Source: Pseudomonas sp. CAN1 (GTDB taxonomy: Bacteria; Pseudomonadota; Gammaproteobacteria; Pseudomonadales; Pseudomonadaceae). From it: 53,730 bases of DNA. Positions 7,880 through 16,892 of this stretch are shown piece after piece. The stretch spans positions 24,717 to 78,446 of the forward strand of contig NZ_JASMRU010000025.1 in NCBI RefSeq assembly GCF_030462585.1, read 5' to 3'. A program made the position numbers and the translations under genes. Under the pieces are notes generated by a model. The model was not told the origin of the DNA. It saw only the letters and a program-made list of their open reading frames with translations, and searched no databases. Position 1 is the first letter of the stretch; every line of letters begins with the position of its first letter.

Positions 7880-9153
7880 TGCAAACCAACCTGAGCGAAC
7901 AGGCCAGACACCTGCCGCGCGCCGAGGAAGCCGAGCGCATCCTGCGCTCCTGCGTGCACTGCGGCTTCTGCACCGCCACCTGCCCGACCTACCAGTTGCT
8001 GGGCGACGAACTGGACGGCCCGCGCGGGCGCATCTACCTGATCAAGCAGGTGCTCGAAGGCGCAGAGCCCAGCGCCAGCACCCGCGAGCACCTGGACCGC
8101 TGCCTGAGCTGCCGCAACTGCGAAACCACCTGCCCTTCCGGCGTGGACTATCACAACCTGCTGGACATCGGCCGCGCGGTGGTCGAGCAGCAGGTGCCGC
8201 GCACCTTCGGCGAACGCGTGATCCGCCAGGGCCTGCGCGCCGTGGTGCCGAATGCCACACTGTTCGGCGCGCTGGCCAAGGCCGGGCGCACTTTCTACCC
8301 GCTGCTGCCGGAGGGTTTGCAGAGCAAGCTGCCGCGCCATCCGCCCCCCCCCGTGGAGCGCCCGAAACCGCGACACGCGCGGCGCATGCTGATGCTCGAA
8401 GGCTGCGTGCAACCGACCCTTTCACCCAACACCAATGCCGCCGCCGCGCGGGTGCTGGATCGCCTCGGCATCAGCGTGATCCCGGCGGCGGATGCCGGTT
8501 GCTGCGGCGCCGTGGACTATCACCTGAACGCCCAGGAACAGGGACTGGAGCGGGCGCGCAGGAACATCGACGCCTGGTGGCCGTCGATCCAGGCCGGCGC
8601 CGAAGCCATCGTGCAGACGGCCAGCGGCTGCGGCGCCTTCGTCCGCGACTACGGCCATCTTCTGGAGCGCGACGCACAGTACGCAGACAAGGCCCGGCGG
8701 GTCAGCGAGCTGTCCCGCGACCTGTCCGAAGTCCTGCGCGATGAACCGCTGGAAGAACTGCATCTGCACGGAGATCGCAGACTGGCCTTCCACTGCCCGT
8801 GCACGCTGCAGCACGCGTTGAAGCTCGGTGGCGCGGTGGAAGGCGTGCTCACCCGCCTGGGCTTCAGCCTCACCGCCGTGCCCGACAGCCACCTGTGCTG
8901 CGGCTCTGCCGGAACCTATTCGCTGACCCAGCCGGAGCTGTCCCGGCGCCTGCGCGACAACCGCCTGAAGGCGCTGGAGAGCGGCGCTCCGGAAGTCATA
9001 GTCACCGCCAACATCGGTTGCCAGACGCACCTGGGCGGCGCGGGTCGCACGTCAGTGCGGCACTGGATCGAACTGGTGGAACAGGCGCTCGCCGATGCGC
9101 CCTCACAATCCCTTCAAGGCGAGGTGCAAGCATGCTCAGCAAAGCCGTTCTGA
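7879..9153 (+). CDS. glcF: Glycolate oxidase iron-sulfur subunit GlcF
   Basis: The 424-residue protein has two 4Fe-4S ferredoxin motifs, CVHCGFCTATCP (near residue 28) and CLSCRNCETTCP (near residue 75). Two CCG-type repeats follow (GCCGAVDYH and LCCGSAGTY), typical of the heterodisulfide-reductase-like C-terminal half. It passes electrons from GlcD/GlcE to the quinone pool. The glcG start lies 22 bases inside its 3' end. Confidence 0.95.
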   Translation: MQTNLSEQARHLPRAEEAERILRSCVHCGFCTATCPTYQLLGDELDGPRGRIYLIKQVLEGAEPSASTREHLDRCLSCRNCETTCPSGVDYHNLLDIGRAVVEQQVPRTFGERVIRQGLRAVVPNATLFGALAKAGRTFYPLLPEGLQSKLPRHPPPPVERPKPRHARRMLMLEGCVQPTLSPNTNAAAARVLDRLGISVIPAADAGCCGAVDYHLNAQEQGLERARRNIDAWWPSIQAGAEAIVQTASGCGAFVRDYGHLLERDAQYADKARRVSELSRDLSEVLRDEPLEELHLHGDRRLAFHCPCTLQHALKLGGAVEGVLTRLGFSLTAVPDSHLCCGSAGTYSLTQPELSRRLRDNRLKALESGAPEVIVTANIGCQTHLGGAGRTSVRHWIELVEQALADAPSQSLQGEVQACSAKPF

Positions 9154-9530
9154 CCCAGCAGGAAGTCGGCCGCATTCTCGCCGCCGCACGCACCGAAGCG
9201 CAGCGCAACCACTGGGCGGTGTCCATCGTGGTGGTCGATGACGGCGGTCACCCGCTGGCCCTGGAGCGCCTCGACGGCTGTGCCCCGGCCAGCGCCTACA
9301 TCGCCACCGAGAAGGCCCGCAGCGCGGCATTGGGCCGGCGCGAAACCAAGGGCTACGAAGACATGGTCAACGGCGGCCGCACCGCCTTCGTCACCGCACC
9401 GCTGATCACCTCGCTGGAAGGCGGTGTCCCAGTCGTGCTGGACGGTCAGGTGATTGGCGCGGTGGGCGTTTCCGGAGTGAAGGCCGGCGAGGATGCACAG
9501 GTCGCCAGCGCCGGAGTGGCAGCGCTTTGA
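9132..9530 (+). CDS. glcG: GlcG/HbpS-like heme-binding domain protein
   Basis: The 132-residue protein has the GlcG/HbpS fold signature: VVVDDGGHPLALERLDG, then ASAYIATEKARSAALGR, and near the end GGVPVVLDGQVIGAVGVSG. Its role in glycolate metabolism is not settled; family members bind haem or cobalamin-like ligands or act as accessory proteins. It overlaps glcF by 22 bp and is the last gene before a strong terminator, so glcDEFG form one transcript. Confidence 0.9.
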   Translation: MLSKAVLTQQEVGRILAAARTEAQRNHWAVSIVVVDDGGHPLALERLDGCAPASAYIATEKARSAALGRRETKGYEDMVNGGRTAFVTAPLITSLEGGVPVVLDGQVIGAVGVSGVKAGEDAQVASAGVAAL

Positions 9531-9641
9531 AAGCGTTCACGCGGCCCTGGCGACAGACAGCCACTGGCCGAGTTGTGGTCGTCGCCGGCCTCAAGCGAGC
9601 CGGCGGCGACACCCCGAAAGGCTTGCCTGAATCAGCCCTCG

Positions 9642-9676
9642 AAAGCCCCGCTACGCGCCGCGTTGCGGGGCTTTTT
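9642..9676 (+). terminator. Rho-independent terminator after glcG
   Basis: AAAGCCCCGC and GCGGGGCTTT form the stem around a loop of about 13 bases, followed by TTTTC. It closes the glcDEFG operon and separates it from the permease gene. Confidence 0.9.
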
Positions 9677-9774
9677 CAATACCTGCCGGCGCGTGCGCCA
9701 CCGGCACATGATCCACCTGGAAGACCCATCCACCGCTGACGCTTTGCCACCGACAACAACAAGGGACAATCCCC

Positions 9775-11466
9775 ATGCAAACCTGGCAGCAGCTCTACAC
9801 CCCGCTCGGCAGCCTCGGCCTCTCGGCCCTGGCCGCCCTCGTGCCGATCATCTTCTTCTTCCTCGCCCTGGCGGTGTTCCGCCTCAAGGGCCACGTCGCC
9901 GGCGCCATCACCCTGGTGCTGTCGCTGCTGATCGCCATCACCGTCTACCACATGCCGGTGGACAAGGCGCTGGCCTCGGCGGTCTACGGCTTCTTCTACG
10001 GGCTCTGGCCGATCGCCTGGATCATCGTGGCGGCGGTGTTCCTCTACAAGCTGACGGTGAAGAGCGGGCAGTTCGAGATCATCCGCAGCTCGGTGCTGTC
10101 GATCACCATCGACCAGCGCCTGCAGGTGGTGCTGATCGGCTTCTCCTTCGGTGCCTTCCTCGAAGGCGCGGCGGGCTTCGGTGCGCCGGTGGCGATCACC
10201 GCGGCGCTGTTGGTCGGCCTGGGCTTCAACCCGCTGTACGCGGCGGGGCTGTGCCTGATCGCCAACACCGCGCCGGTAGCCTTCGGCGCGCTGGGCATCC
10301 CGATCATCGTCGCCGGGCAGGTATCGGGCGTGGATGCCTTCAAGATCGGCGCCATGGCCGGGCGGCAATTGCCGATCCTGTCGGTGATCGTGCCCTTCTG
10401 GCTGGTGGCGATGATGGACGGCTGGCGCGGTATCCGCGAGACCTGGCCAGCGCTGCTGGTGGCCGGCGGCACCTTCGCCATCAGCCAGTTCCTCACCTCC
10501 AACTTCATCGGCCCGGAGCTGCCGGACATCACCTCGGCGCTGCTGAGCATGGTCTGCCTGACCCTGTTCCTGCGCGTGTGGCAGCCGGCGAACGTGCGTG
10601 AGACGGAGTTCTCCAGCCTCAACGCCGACGGCACGGCAACGCTGGGCGCGGTCGGTGGTGGTGGCGGGCAGCGCCGGGAATCGCAGTACAGCTTCGGGCA
10701 GATTTTCAAGGCATGGTCGCCGTTCCTGATCCTCACCGTGCTGGTGACCATCTGGACCATGAAGCCCTTCAAGGCGATGTTCCTGCCCGGCGGCGCACTG
10801 GAGAGCTGGGTGGCGGTAATCGCCGTGCCCTACCTCGACCAGCTGGTCCTGAAGGCTGCGCCTATTGTGGCCAACCCGACGCCGATGCCGGCGATCTACA
10901 AGTTCGACCTGGTGTCGGCCAGCGGCACGGCGATCTTCTTCGCGGCGCTGATCTCCATGGCCATCCTGCGCATCGGCGTGAAGAGCGGCGCGGCCACCTT
11001 TGGCGAGACGCTCAAGGAACTGAAGTGGCCGGTGCTGACCATCGGCATGGTGCTGGCCTTCGCCTTCGTCACCAACTACTCGGGGATGTCCACCACCCTG
11101 GCGCTGGTGCTGGCGGGAACCGGCGCGGCCTTCCCGTTCTTCTCGCCGTTCCTCGGCTGGCTGGGGGTGTTCCTGACCGGGTCGGACACCTCGTCCAACG
11201 CCCTGTTCGGCTCACTGCAGGCGACCACCGCACACCAGCTCGGAGTCAGCGATACGCTACTGGTGGCGGCCAACACCACCGGCGGGGTGACCGGCAAGAT
11301 GATCTCGCCGCAATCTATTGCCGTGGCCTGCGCCGCTACCGGAATGGTCGGGCGCGAGTCGGACCTGTTCCGCTTCACGGTCAAGCACAGCCTGATCTTC
11401 GCCGCGTTCATCGGCTTGATCACACTGGCGCAGGCCTATGTGTTCACGGGGATGCTGGTGCACTGA
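9775..11466 (+). CDS. LctP-family permease, probable glycolate/lactate importer
   Basis: The 563-residue protein is a polytopic LctP-family permease. It has the N-terminal [20 protein letters not shown] and the family signature [16 protein letters not shown] near residue 125. Later it has [13 protein letters not shown] and [16 protein letters not shown] near the end. At least a dozen membrane helices are visible. LldP and GlcA are close paralogues and both carry glycolate and lactate; its position after glcDEFG favours glycolate uptake, as with glcA of E. coli. A terminator upstream implies its own promoter in the 98-bp gap, with an AAGGGA ribosome site. Confidence 0.9.
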   Translation: MQTWQQLYTPLGSLGLSALAALVPIIFFFLALAVFRLKGHVAGAITLVLSLLIAITVYHMPVDKALASAVYGFFYGLWPIAWIIVAAVFLYKLTVKSGQFEIIRSSVLSITIDQRLQVVLIGFSFGAFLEGAAGFGAPVAITAALLVGLGFNPLYAAGLCLIANTAPVAFGALGIPIIVAGQVSGVDAFKIGAMAGRQLPILSVIVPFWLVAMMDGWRGIRETWPALLVAGGTFAISQFLTSNFIGPELPDITSALLSMVCLTLFLRVWQPANVRETEFSSLNADGTATLGAVGGGGGQRRESQYSFGQIFKAWSPFLILTVLVTIWTMKPFKAMFLPGGALESWVAVIAVPYLDQLVLKAAPIVANPTPMPAIYKFDLVSASGTAIFFAALISMAILRIGVKSGAATFGETLKELKWPVLTIGMVLAFAFVTNYSGMSTTLALVLAGTGAAFPFFSPFLGWLGVFLTGSDTSSNALFGSLQATTAHQLGVSDTLLVAANTTGGVTGKMISPQSIAVACAATGMVGRESDLFRFTVKHSLIFAAFIGLITLAQAYVFTGMLVH

Positions 11467-11495
11467 CGAAGTGAGCTGACGCTGGAGTTGAACCT

Positions 11496-11562
11496 GTAGG
11501 AGCGAGCTTGCTCGCGAACCGATTCCGCTGCGGGGTCCGTTCGCGAGCAAGCTCGCTCCTAC
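11496..11562. repeat. REP pair, GTAGGAGCGAGCTTGCTCGC class
   Basis: GTAGGAGCGAGCTTGCTCGC and its inverted copy face each other around a loop of about 20 bases. The pair sits between the convergent permease and arfB genes. The CCCTAACCC-type stretch at 11574-11627 (TCTCTCCCTAACCCTCTTTC) belongs to another common Pseudomonas repeat. Confidence 0.9.
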
Positions 11563-11658
11563 AGAGAAACAGAGCCTCTCTCCCTAACCCTCTTTCTGAA
11601 GGAAGAGGGCTGGGAAAAGGGAACCACCCGAGCGCCAATATCCACCTGAACCAACGGA

Positions 11659-12072
11659 TCAGAAATCCACCTTCCCCCGCCCCGCCTTGATCGCCCCGCG
11701 CTTGCTCTTGCCTTCCAGCCGGCGCGTCTTCGAACCCAGCGTCGGCCGGGTCGGGCGGCGCTTCTTCTCCACTTTCGACACGCTGCGGATCAGCTCTGCC
11801 AGGCGGTTCAGCGCGTCCTCGCGGTTCTGCTCCTGGGTGCGGTACTGCTGCGCCTTGATCACCACCACGCCGTCGCTGGTGATGCGCTGGTCGCTCAGGG
11901 CCAGCAGGCGTTCCTTGTAGAACTCCGGCAGGGATGAGGCGCGCACGTCGAAGCGCAGGTGCATGGCGCTGGACACCTTGTTGACGTTCTGCCCGCCGGC
12001 GCCCTGGGCGCGGATGGCGTTCAGCTCGATCTCGGCGTCGGGTATCTGCACGGTGTTGGAAATCTGCAGCAT
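11659..12072 (-). CDS. arfB: Alternative ribosome-rescue factor ArfB
   Basis: The 137-residue protein is a release-factor-like peptidyl-tRNA hydrolase (YaeJ). The catalytic GGQ lies in [15 protein letters not shown] near residue 25. The basic C-terminal tail [20 protein letters not shown] enters the empty mRNA channel of stalled ribosomes. It hydrolyses peptidyl-tRNA on non-stop complexes. The length matches the family (about 140). It is convergent with the permease and stands alone. Confidence 0.95.
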   Translation of the reverse strand: MLQISNTVQIPDAEIELNAIRAQGAGGQNVNKVSSAMHLRFDVRASSLPEFYKERLLALSDQRITSDGVVVIKAQQYRTQEQNREDALNRLAELIRSVSKVEKKRRPTRPTLGSKTRRLEGKSKRGAIKAGRGKVDF

Positions 12073-12182
12073 GGAAAGGATTCGGCAGGGAAATGATGGT
12101 CAGCATACAGCGCACCGCCGCGCCTGTCCCGAAGCCATCTGGCTCGCCCCGCAGCGCCCGTTCCTGACTTTTGCGTCAATTT

Positions 12183-12204
12183 TTGTATACGAATTTGTGT
12201 ACAA
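12183..12204. promoter_or_regulatory. 22-bp palindrome upstream of the porin gene
   Basis: TTGTATAC and GTGTACAA flank a GAATTT centre; 9 of 11 base pairs match across the axis. The half-sites fit GntR-type operators (TNGT...ACNA). It lies in an AT-rich patch about 120 bp before the porin ATG. Confidence 0.65.
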
Positions 12205-12323
12205 GTTTTTCTTGCAATGTCGGCAATTCACCATTAGAACCCAGCCTGTCACCGACCGCAGTTCACCCTGCGGGACGCCGGCCCCGAAGCCACGAAAAAA
12301 TAAGAACAACACAGAGGTGCAAC

Positions 12324-13241
12324 ATGGTTTCTTCCGCGATGACGGCCCTTGGCGCCGCCCGCCCCCAACCGCGTTCCAGCCGCCGCCTGAGCAACGGCCG
12401 CCGGTTCGCCCTCGGTACCGCGCTGGTGCTCGCCCCGCTGGGCATGGCGCAGGCCGATGATGACGATCGCTTCTTCGAGTGGACCAGCAACACGCTGGGC
12501 TTCCGCTACGGCAAGGGCTTCACCAACCCGAACAACCCGCACGACATCAGCAAGCGCATCTTCAGCTTCAGCCACGCCGATGGTTACCGCTACGGCAGCA
12601 ACTTCTTCCATCTCGACGTGCTGCAGTCCGACAGCGATGACCCGCGCAAGGGCACCGACAAAGGCAGCAGCGAGGTCTATGGGGTGTTCCGCAGCCAGCT
12701 GTACGCCTCGCGGGTGTTCGATCTGCCGCAAGGCAAGGGCCTGGTGAAGGACCACGCGTTCACCTTCGGCTTCGACGCCAGCCGCAACAACAACCTCGGC
12801 TCGGCGAAGAAACGCGCGCTGGTGTTCGGCCCCACCATCAAGTTCAACGGGCCCGGCGTGCTCGATCTTTCGCTGTTCTACTACCGCGAGAAGAACCACT
12901 CCGGCATCCCCAACGTGAAACACCCGGACCACACCTTCGACACCACCTACATGGTCAACCTGACCTGGCTGCGGCCCTTCCAGCTGGGCGACCACGGGGC
13001 GAAGTTCCAGGGCTTCGTGAACTACACCGGGGAAAAGGGCGAGGACTACAACGACAACGACACCGCGCCGGAAACCCTGGTGCGCACCTCGCTGATGTTC
13101 GCCACCCTGCCCGGCGCCAAGCGCCAGCCAAACCTGTGGCTGGGCGTGGGCTACGAGTACTGGCACAACAAGTTCGGCGTGGACGGCGGACGCGGCACGC
13201 GCACCTCGACGCCGACGGTGAACCTGGAGTTCACCTTCTAG
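12324..13241 (+). CDS. Tsx/OmpK-type nucleoside-specific outer membrane porin
   Basis: The 305-residue protein has an unusually long, Arg-rich N-terminus before a hydrophobic segment ending LAPLGMAQA-D, a plausible signal peptide. The mature part is beta-barrel-like with alternating aromatic strands. WTSNTLGFRYGKGFTNP and DVLQSDSDDP are the typical opening of the Tsx/OmpK family, and it ends TPTVNLEFTF with the terminal Phe that BamA recognises. It probably admits nucleosides or purines across the outer membrane. The ATG at 12324 has an AGAGG site; a later start would give a more usual signal peptide. A palindromic operator lies upstream. Confidence 0.85.
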   Translation: MVSSAMTALGAARPQPRSSRRLSNGRRFALGTALVLAPLGMAQADDDDRFFEWTSNTLGFRYGKGFTNPNNPHDISKRIFSFSHADGYRYGSNFFHLDVLQSDSDDPRKGTDKGSSEVYGVFRSQLYASRVFDLPQGKGLVKDHAFTFGFDASRNNNLGSAKKRALVFGPTIKFNGPGVLDLSLFYYREKNHSGIPNVKHPDHTFDTTYMVNLTWLRPFQLGDHGAKFQGFVNYTGEKGEDYNDNDTAPETLVRTSLMFATLPGAKRQPNLWLGVGYEYWHNKFGVDGGRGTRTSTPTVNLEFTF

Positions 13242-13258
13242 CGGCAGATGTGGCGGTG

Positions 13259-13351
13259 GTTCGCGAGCAAGCTCGCTCCTACGAAGAGCATGCCCGCGCC
13301 GACGGCACAGCCTGTAGGAGCGGGGGTACGCCATCGTTATTGCTCGCGAAC
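13259..13351. repeat. REP units, one intact and one degraded
   Basis: GTTCGCGAGCAAGCTCGCTC (13259-13282) is intact. The facing unit at 13314-13351 keeps GTAGGAGCG and GCTCGCGAAC but has an altered middle. Confidence 0.8.
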
Positions 13352-13379
13352 CCACCCAGTCGCAGAGGGAGTCGCCACC

Positions 13380-13454
13380 GTAGGGCGCATAACCTGGAAC
13401 AGGTTATCCGCCGGTGCCACGCGACGGATAACGCTGGCGCGTTATTCGCCCTAC
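13380..13454. repeat. Inverted repeat, GTAGGGCGCATAAC class
   Basis: It has the same ends and the same inner AACCTGGAACAGGTT dyad as the element at 4234-4313, with a different centre. Confidence 0.85.
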
Positions 13455-13482
13455 AAAAGCTCATCCGCCCATTGGCGCTGAC

Positions 13483-13516
13483 ATGAAAAAGCCCGGCATC
13501 TGCCGGGCTTTTTCAT
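13483..13516 (-). terminator. Terminator of the lipoprotein gene (bidirectional shape)
   Basis: AAAAAGCCCGGCA and TGCCGGGCTTTTT pair around a short loop, with T-tracts on both strands. Confidence 0.9.
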
Positions 13517-13535
13517 GCGGGTGCCACAAGACGAA

Positions 13536-13913
13536 TCAGTTCTCCTTGCAAGCAACGCCGTCGGCGGGTTCACCGCCTTTCCAGTCCTTGTAAAGGGTCG
13601 CGTCTTCGCCCTTGGTCCACCACACGTACTGGCCCGCCGCATAGCGCGCGCCGGAGGCGGAGATGACGTTGGCGAAGACCAGGCTGGAGGCGTCGGTCAC
13701 CGGCACCACGGCCAGGCTGTTGTCGCCCTTGTTCAGGTACTGCACGCTGATCTTGCGGCCGTCCTCGCACTTGTACGAGACGCTGCGCGAATCCAGCTTG
13801 GCGTCGCCGGGCAGGACCAGCGCGTCGACCTGGGGTGCTTTCTTTTCTTCGCCGCCGCAGGCGACGAGGAGGACCGGCACGGCGGCCGCGAGCAGCCAAA
13901 GTGCTTTTTTCAT
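13536..13913 (-). CDS. MliC-family lysozyme-inhibitor lipoprotein
   Basis: The 125-residue protein begins MKKALWLLAAAVPVLLVAC, a lipoprotein signal with lipobox LVAC, so it is lipidated at Cys19 and probably anchored in the outer membrane. The core YKCEDGRKISVQYLN and later RYAAGQYVWWTKGEDATLY match the MliC/PliC domain, which blocks C-type lysozyme. A longer frame starting at 13946 exists, but the signal peptide sets the start at 13913. Most family proteins have a second Cys near the end; here it is in GVACKEN. Confidence 0.85.
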   Translation of the reverse strand: MKKALWLLAAAVPVLLVACGGEEKKAPQVDALVLPGDAKLDSRSVSYKCEDGRKISVQYLNKGDNSLAVVPVTDASSLVFANVISASGARYAAGQYVWWTKGEDATLYKDWKGGEPADGVACKEN

Positions 13914-14030
13914 GAGTATCCCTCTGACGAAAAATGGCCCGGTCACTCTAGGAAAGCTCGGGCCGCGCGGTCAATCGCGGGCGGCCCGCCTCAAAGTCGG
14001 GCAGTGGCGCTGTGATCTCGACTGGCAATT

Positions 14031-14675
14031 TCACTGGGCGTCAGGCTGCACCTCCGGGGCGGCCTGCTGGAAGGCTTCGAGGGATTCGCAGCGCCCGGCG
14101 ATGGCGAGCAGGCGCGGGCAAACGGAGAGGTCGCAGTCGAAGCGGCGGGCGTTGTACAGCTGGGGAATCAGGCAGGCCTCGAAGTAGCCGGGGCGCTCGC
14201 CCAGGGAGAGCGGACCGGTCCAGTGGGCGACACCCTCCTCCACCGCGCGCAGGCCGGTCTCGACCCAGTGGCGAATCCAGGCGTTTTTCGCCTCGTCTAC
14301 CACCGCCAGCGGGCCGCTTAGGTACTGCAGCACGCGCAGGTTGTTCAACGGATGGATGTCGCAGGCGATGTGCAGGGACAGCGCGCGAACCTGCGCCCGT
14401 TGCAGCGCATCGCGCGGCAGCAGCAGACCGGGTTGCGGATGGGTTTCGTCGAGGTACTCGAGGATGGCCAGGGACTGGGCGATGCGCGCGTCACCGTCCA
14501 CCAGCAGCGGCACCAGCTCCTGCGGGTTGAGCGCCTGGTAGTCGGCTGCGTGCTGCTGGCCGCCGTCCTTCACCAGGTGCACCGGTACCTGGCGGTAGGC
14601 CAGGCCCTTGAGGCCGAGGGCGATGCGCACGCGGTAGGCGGCACTGGAGCGCCAGTAGGAATACAAGGTGAGCAT
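14031..14675 (-). CDS. maiA: Maleylacetoacetate isomerase
   Basis: The 214-residue protein is a zeta-class glutathione transferase. It opens with MLTLYSYWRSSAAYRVRIAL, holding the SSAAYRVRI active-site motif, and has the glutathione-binding AQSLAILEYLDETHP near residue 65. It isomerises maleylacetoacetate to fumarylacetoacetate in tyrosine breakdown, using glutathione. It follows hpd with a 52-bp gap, so the two are likely co-transcribed. The other homogentisate genes (hmgA, fahA) are not in this window. Confidence 0.92.
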   Translation of the reverse strand: MLTLYSYWRSSAAYRVRIALGLKGLAYRQVPVHLVKDGGQQHAADYQALNPQELVPLLVDGDARIAQSLAILEYLDETHPQPGLLLPRDALQRAQVRALSLHIACDIHPLNNLRVLQYLSGPLAVVDEAKNAWIRHWVETGLRAVEEGVAHWTGPLSLGERPGYFEACLIPQLYNARRFDCDLSVCPRLLAIAGRCESLEAFQQAAPEVQPDAQ

Positions 14676-14727
14676 GGCGGTTCTCCACGGGCGGCCGCGC
14701 AAGCTGCGCGGCCACCCGGCAAGCGCG

Positions 14728-15810
14728 TTACTGGTCGGAGATCACGCCACGGCGAATCTGGTCTTCCTCGATGGATTCGAACAGGGCCTTGAAGTTGCCC
14801 TCGCCGAAGCCCTGGTTGCCCTTGCGCTGGATGATCTCGAAGAAGATCGGGCCGATCACCGTGTTGGTGAAGATCTGCAGCAGGATGCCATCGTCACCCG
14901 GCGCACCGTCGATGAGGATGCTCAGCTCGCGCAGTTGCTCCAGTGGCTCGCCGTGGCCGGCGACGCGGGTGTCGACCTTGGCGTAATAGGTATCCGGGGT
15001 GCTCATGAAGTCCACGCCATTAGCGCGCAGCTGGCGCACGGTGGCGTAGATGTCCTCGGTGGTCAGGGCAATGTGCTGGATGCCTTCGCCGTGGTACTCG
15101 CGGATGAATTCCTCGATCTGCGACTTGTCGTCCGCCGACTCGTTGATCGGGATGCGGATCTTGCCGCAGGGCGCGGTCATGGCGCGGGACAGCAGGCCGG
15201 TGAGCTTGCCTTCGATGTCGAAGTAGCGGATCTCGCGGAAGTTGGCGATGCGCTCGTAGAAGCCGGACCAGACGTCCATCTGGCCGCGCTTGACGTTGTG
15301 GGTCAGGTGGTCGATGCACAGCAGGCCGACAGCGTTGTCGTTGGCGGTGCGGCCTTCGATGAACTCGAAGTCGACGTCATAGATGCTCTTGTCGCCATAA
15401 CGGTCGACGAGATACAGCAGCGAGCCGCCGATGCCTTCGACGCAAGGGATGTTCAGCTCGCCGAAGTTGGCGTGGCTGCCCACCAGCTTCGCGCCCTGGG
15501 ATTCGACGTAAGCGGCGGCCTGCGCGGCGTTCTTCACCCGGAAGGCCATGGCGCAGGCGCTCGGGCCGTGCTTCTTGGCGAACTCGTGGACGTGGCCGGT
15601 GGGGCTGCCGTTGAGCACGATGTTGATGTCGTTCTGCTGGAACAGGAAGACTTCCTTGGAACGGTGCTTTGCGGTCTCGGTGAAGCCCATGCCGGTGAAC
15701 AGCTGGCGCAGTTGCTGGATGCCCTGGGCGTCAGGGGCGGTGAATTCGACGAACTCGAAGCCGTCGGTGCCGATGGGGTTGTGTTGTTCGATCTTGGTCA
15801 CGGCGTTCAT
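14728..15810 (-). CDS. hpd: 4-hydroxyphenylpyruvate dioxygenase
   Basis: The 360-residue non-haem iron dioxygenase has three metal ligands visible: His in CIDHLTHNV (near residue 165), His in GIQHIAL (near 245) and Glu in GPIFFEIIQR (near 325). It converts 4-hydroxyphenylpyruvate to homogentisate. GAGGAGG lies just before the ATG. The gap upstream holds an imperfect PhhR-like box and a divergent AraC regulator. The length matches the bacterial enzyme (about 357). Confidence 0.96.
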   Translation of the reverse strand: MNAVTKIEQHNPIGTDGFEFVEFTAPDAQGIQQLRQLFTGMGFTETAKHRSKEVFLFQQNDINIVLNGSPTGHVHEFAKKHGPSACAMAFRVKNAAQAAAYVESQGAKLVGSHANFGELNIPCVEGIGGSLLYLVDRYGDKSIYDVDFEFIEGRTANDNAVGLLCIDHLTHNVKRGQMDVWSGFYERIANFREIRYFDIEGKLTGLLSRAMTAPCGKIRIPINESADDKSQIEEFIREYHGEGIQHIALTTEDIYATVRQLRANGVDFMSTPDTYYAKVDTRVAGHGEPLEQLRELSILIDGAPGDDGILLQIFTNTVIGPIFFEIIQRKGNQGFGEGNFKALFESIEEDQIRRGVISDQ

Positions 15811-16124
15811 CCGGCCTCCTCGTTGTCGTTATCGGCTGGCTCGGCGCGAGGCCGTCCAGGCGTCTGGAATGCCTTCATCACAACCGCCGCGGGCCTTGGG
15901 AACAAGCCGGGTACGGGGTGCTCGCCGCCTGATTGCGCAATGAGCCCGGCAAGAAATCCTTACACCGGCCAAAGCCCCATGCGGCATGCCGCCGCACCGT
16001 AAAGAAATCGTGACAAGGTGGTGCGCCAGCCTGCCAGTGCGAGTGCCACGCTCTCGTCAGCGCGCCGTGCGGCGGCTACCATGCGGCCCATATCCCCTGC
16101 CCGAATCGGACTTTGGCCCGCACT
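15811..16124. promoter_or_regulatory. hpd / araC divergent control region
   Basis: This 314-bp gap has no gene. It contains CGTAAA-N6-GTGACA at 15998-16015, matching 9 of 12 positions of the TyrR/PhhR box TGTAAA-N6-TTTACA. It also has a perfect ATTGCGCAAT palindrome at 15932-15941, bracketed by GCCGGG and CCCGGC. Either could control hpd; neither is proven. Confidence 0.5.
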
Positions 16125-16892
16125 ATGGCCCGCGCCGCTCCCCCTGATTTCGAAGCCACTCCGGCGACCCTGCGTGCCCTGGCCCGCAGCTACCCGCGCG
16201 GTCTGCACATCGAACCGCACTCCCACGACTGGGGGCAGGTGCTCTATGCCATGTCCGGGGTGATGTGGCTGGAGACGCCTTCCGAAGCGCTGCTGGTGCC
16301 GCCCAACCGCGCCGTCTGGCTGCCGCCGCAGGTGCCCCACGGCATCCGCGTGGTCAGCGAGCTGCAGATGCGCAACATCTACCTGCGGCCAGGGACGGCG
16401 GATGCCCTTGGTGAGCGGGTGCAGGCGTTCGAAGTGGCTGGGCTGCTGCGCGAGCTGATCGTCAGGCTGGTGGAGCACGAGCGCGAACCCGACACCGATT
16501 ACTACCAGGCGCTGTCGCAACTGGCCGTGCTGGAGTTGCAGCGCGCGCGCAGCCTGCTGTTGCGCGTGCCACTGCCGGACGACTCCGACCGCCGCCTGCT
16601 GAACCTGTGCCTGGCGGTGATGGCCGAGCCGAGCCAGGAGATTTCCTTCGAGCAGCACGCCGCCGACGCCGGGGCCAGCGTGCGTACCCTGGCCCGCCTG
16701 TTCCAGCGCAGCCTGGGCATGGGCTTCGCCCAGTGGCGCCGGCAGGTGCAGTTGGCCACGGCGGTGGCGCAGCTCAACGAAGGCATGGCGGTGAGCCAGA
16801 TCGCCCATGGGTTGGGGTATCAGCCGGGGAGCTTCAGCGAGATGTTCCGCCGCGAACTGGGGGTGGTGCCTTCGGAGTATTGCGCCAGGTGA
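16125..16892 (+). CDS. AraC-family regulator with N-terminal cupin
   Basis: The 255-residue protein has a cupin sensor (IEPHSHDWGQVLYAMSG near residue 27, then LVPPNRAVWLPPQVPHGI). It has a C-terminal AraC double helix-turn-helix (ASVRTLARLFQRSLGMGF, then QIAHGLGYQPGSFSEMFRR). ATG at 16125 is preferred over an upstream TTG at 16113. It is divergent from hpd, and a gene in the same relation exists in P. aeruginosa, so it may control hpd or itself. The effector is unknown. Confidence 0.9.
   Translation: MARAAPPDFEATPATLRALARSYPRGLHIEPHSHDWGQVLYAMSGVMWLETPSEALLVPPNRAVWLPPQVPHGIRVVSELQMRNIYLRPGTADALGERVQAFEVAGLLRELIVRLVEHEREPDTDYYQALSQLAVLELQRARSLLLRVPLPDDSDRRLLNLCLAVMAEPSQEISFEQHAADAGASVRTLARLFQRSLGMGFAQWRRQVQLATAVAQLNEGMAVSQIAHGLGYQPGSFSEMFRRELGVVPSEYCAR

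Noticed and set aside
9690-9774. Third GlcC operator before the permease gene
   Set aside because: CCTGGAAGACCC resembles the motif only loosely and loses the central symmetry.
13485-13516. Small RNA gene at a strong hairpin
   Set aside because: The hairpin lies right after the lipoprotein stop with T-tracts on both sides; a terminator explains it fully.
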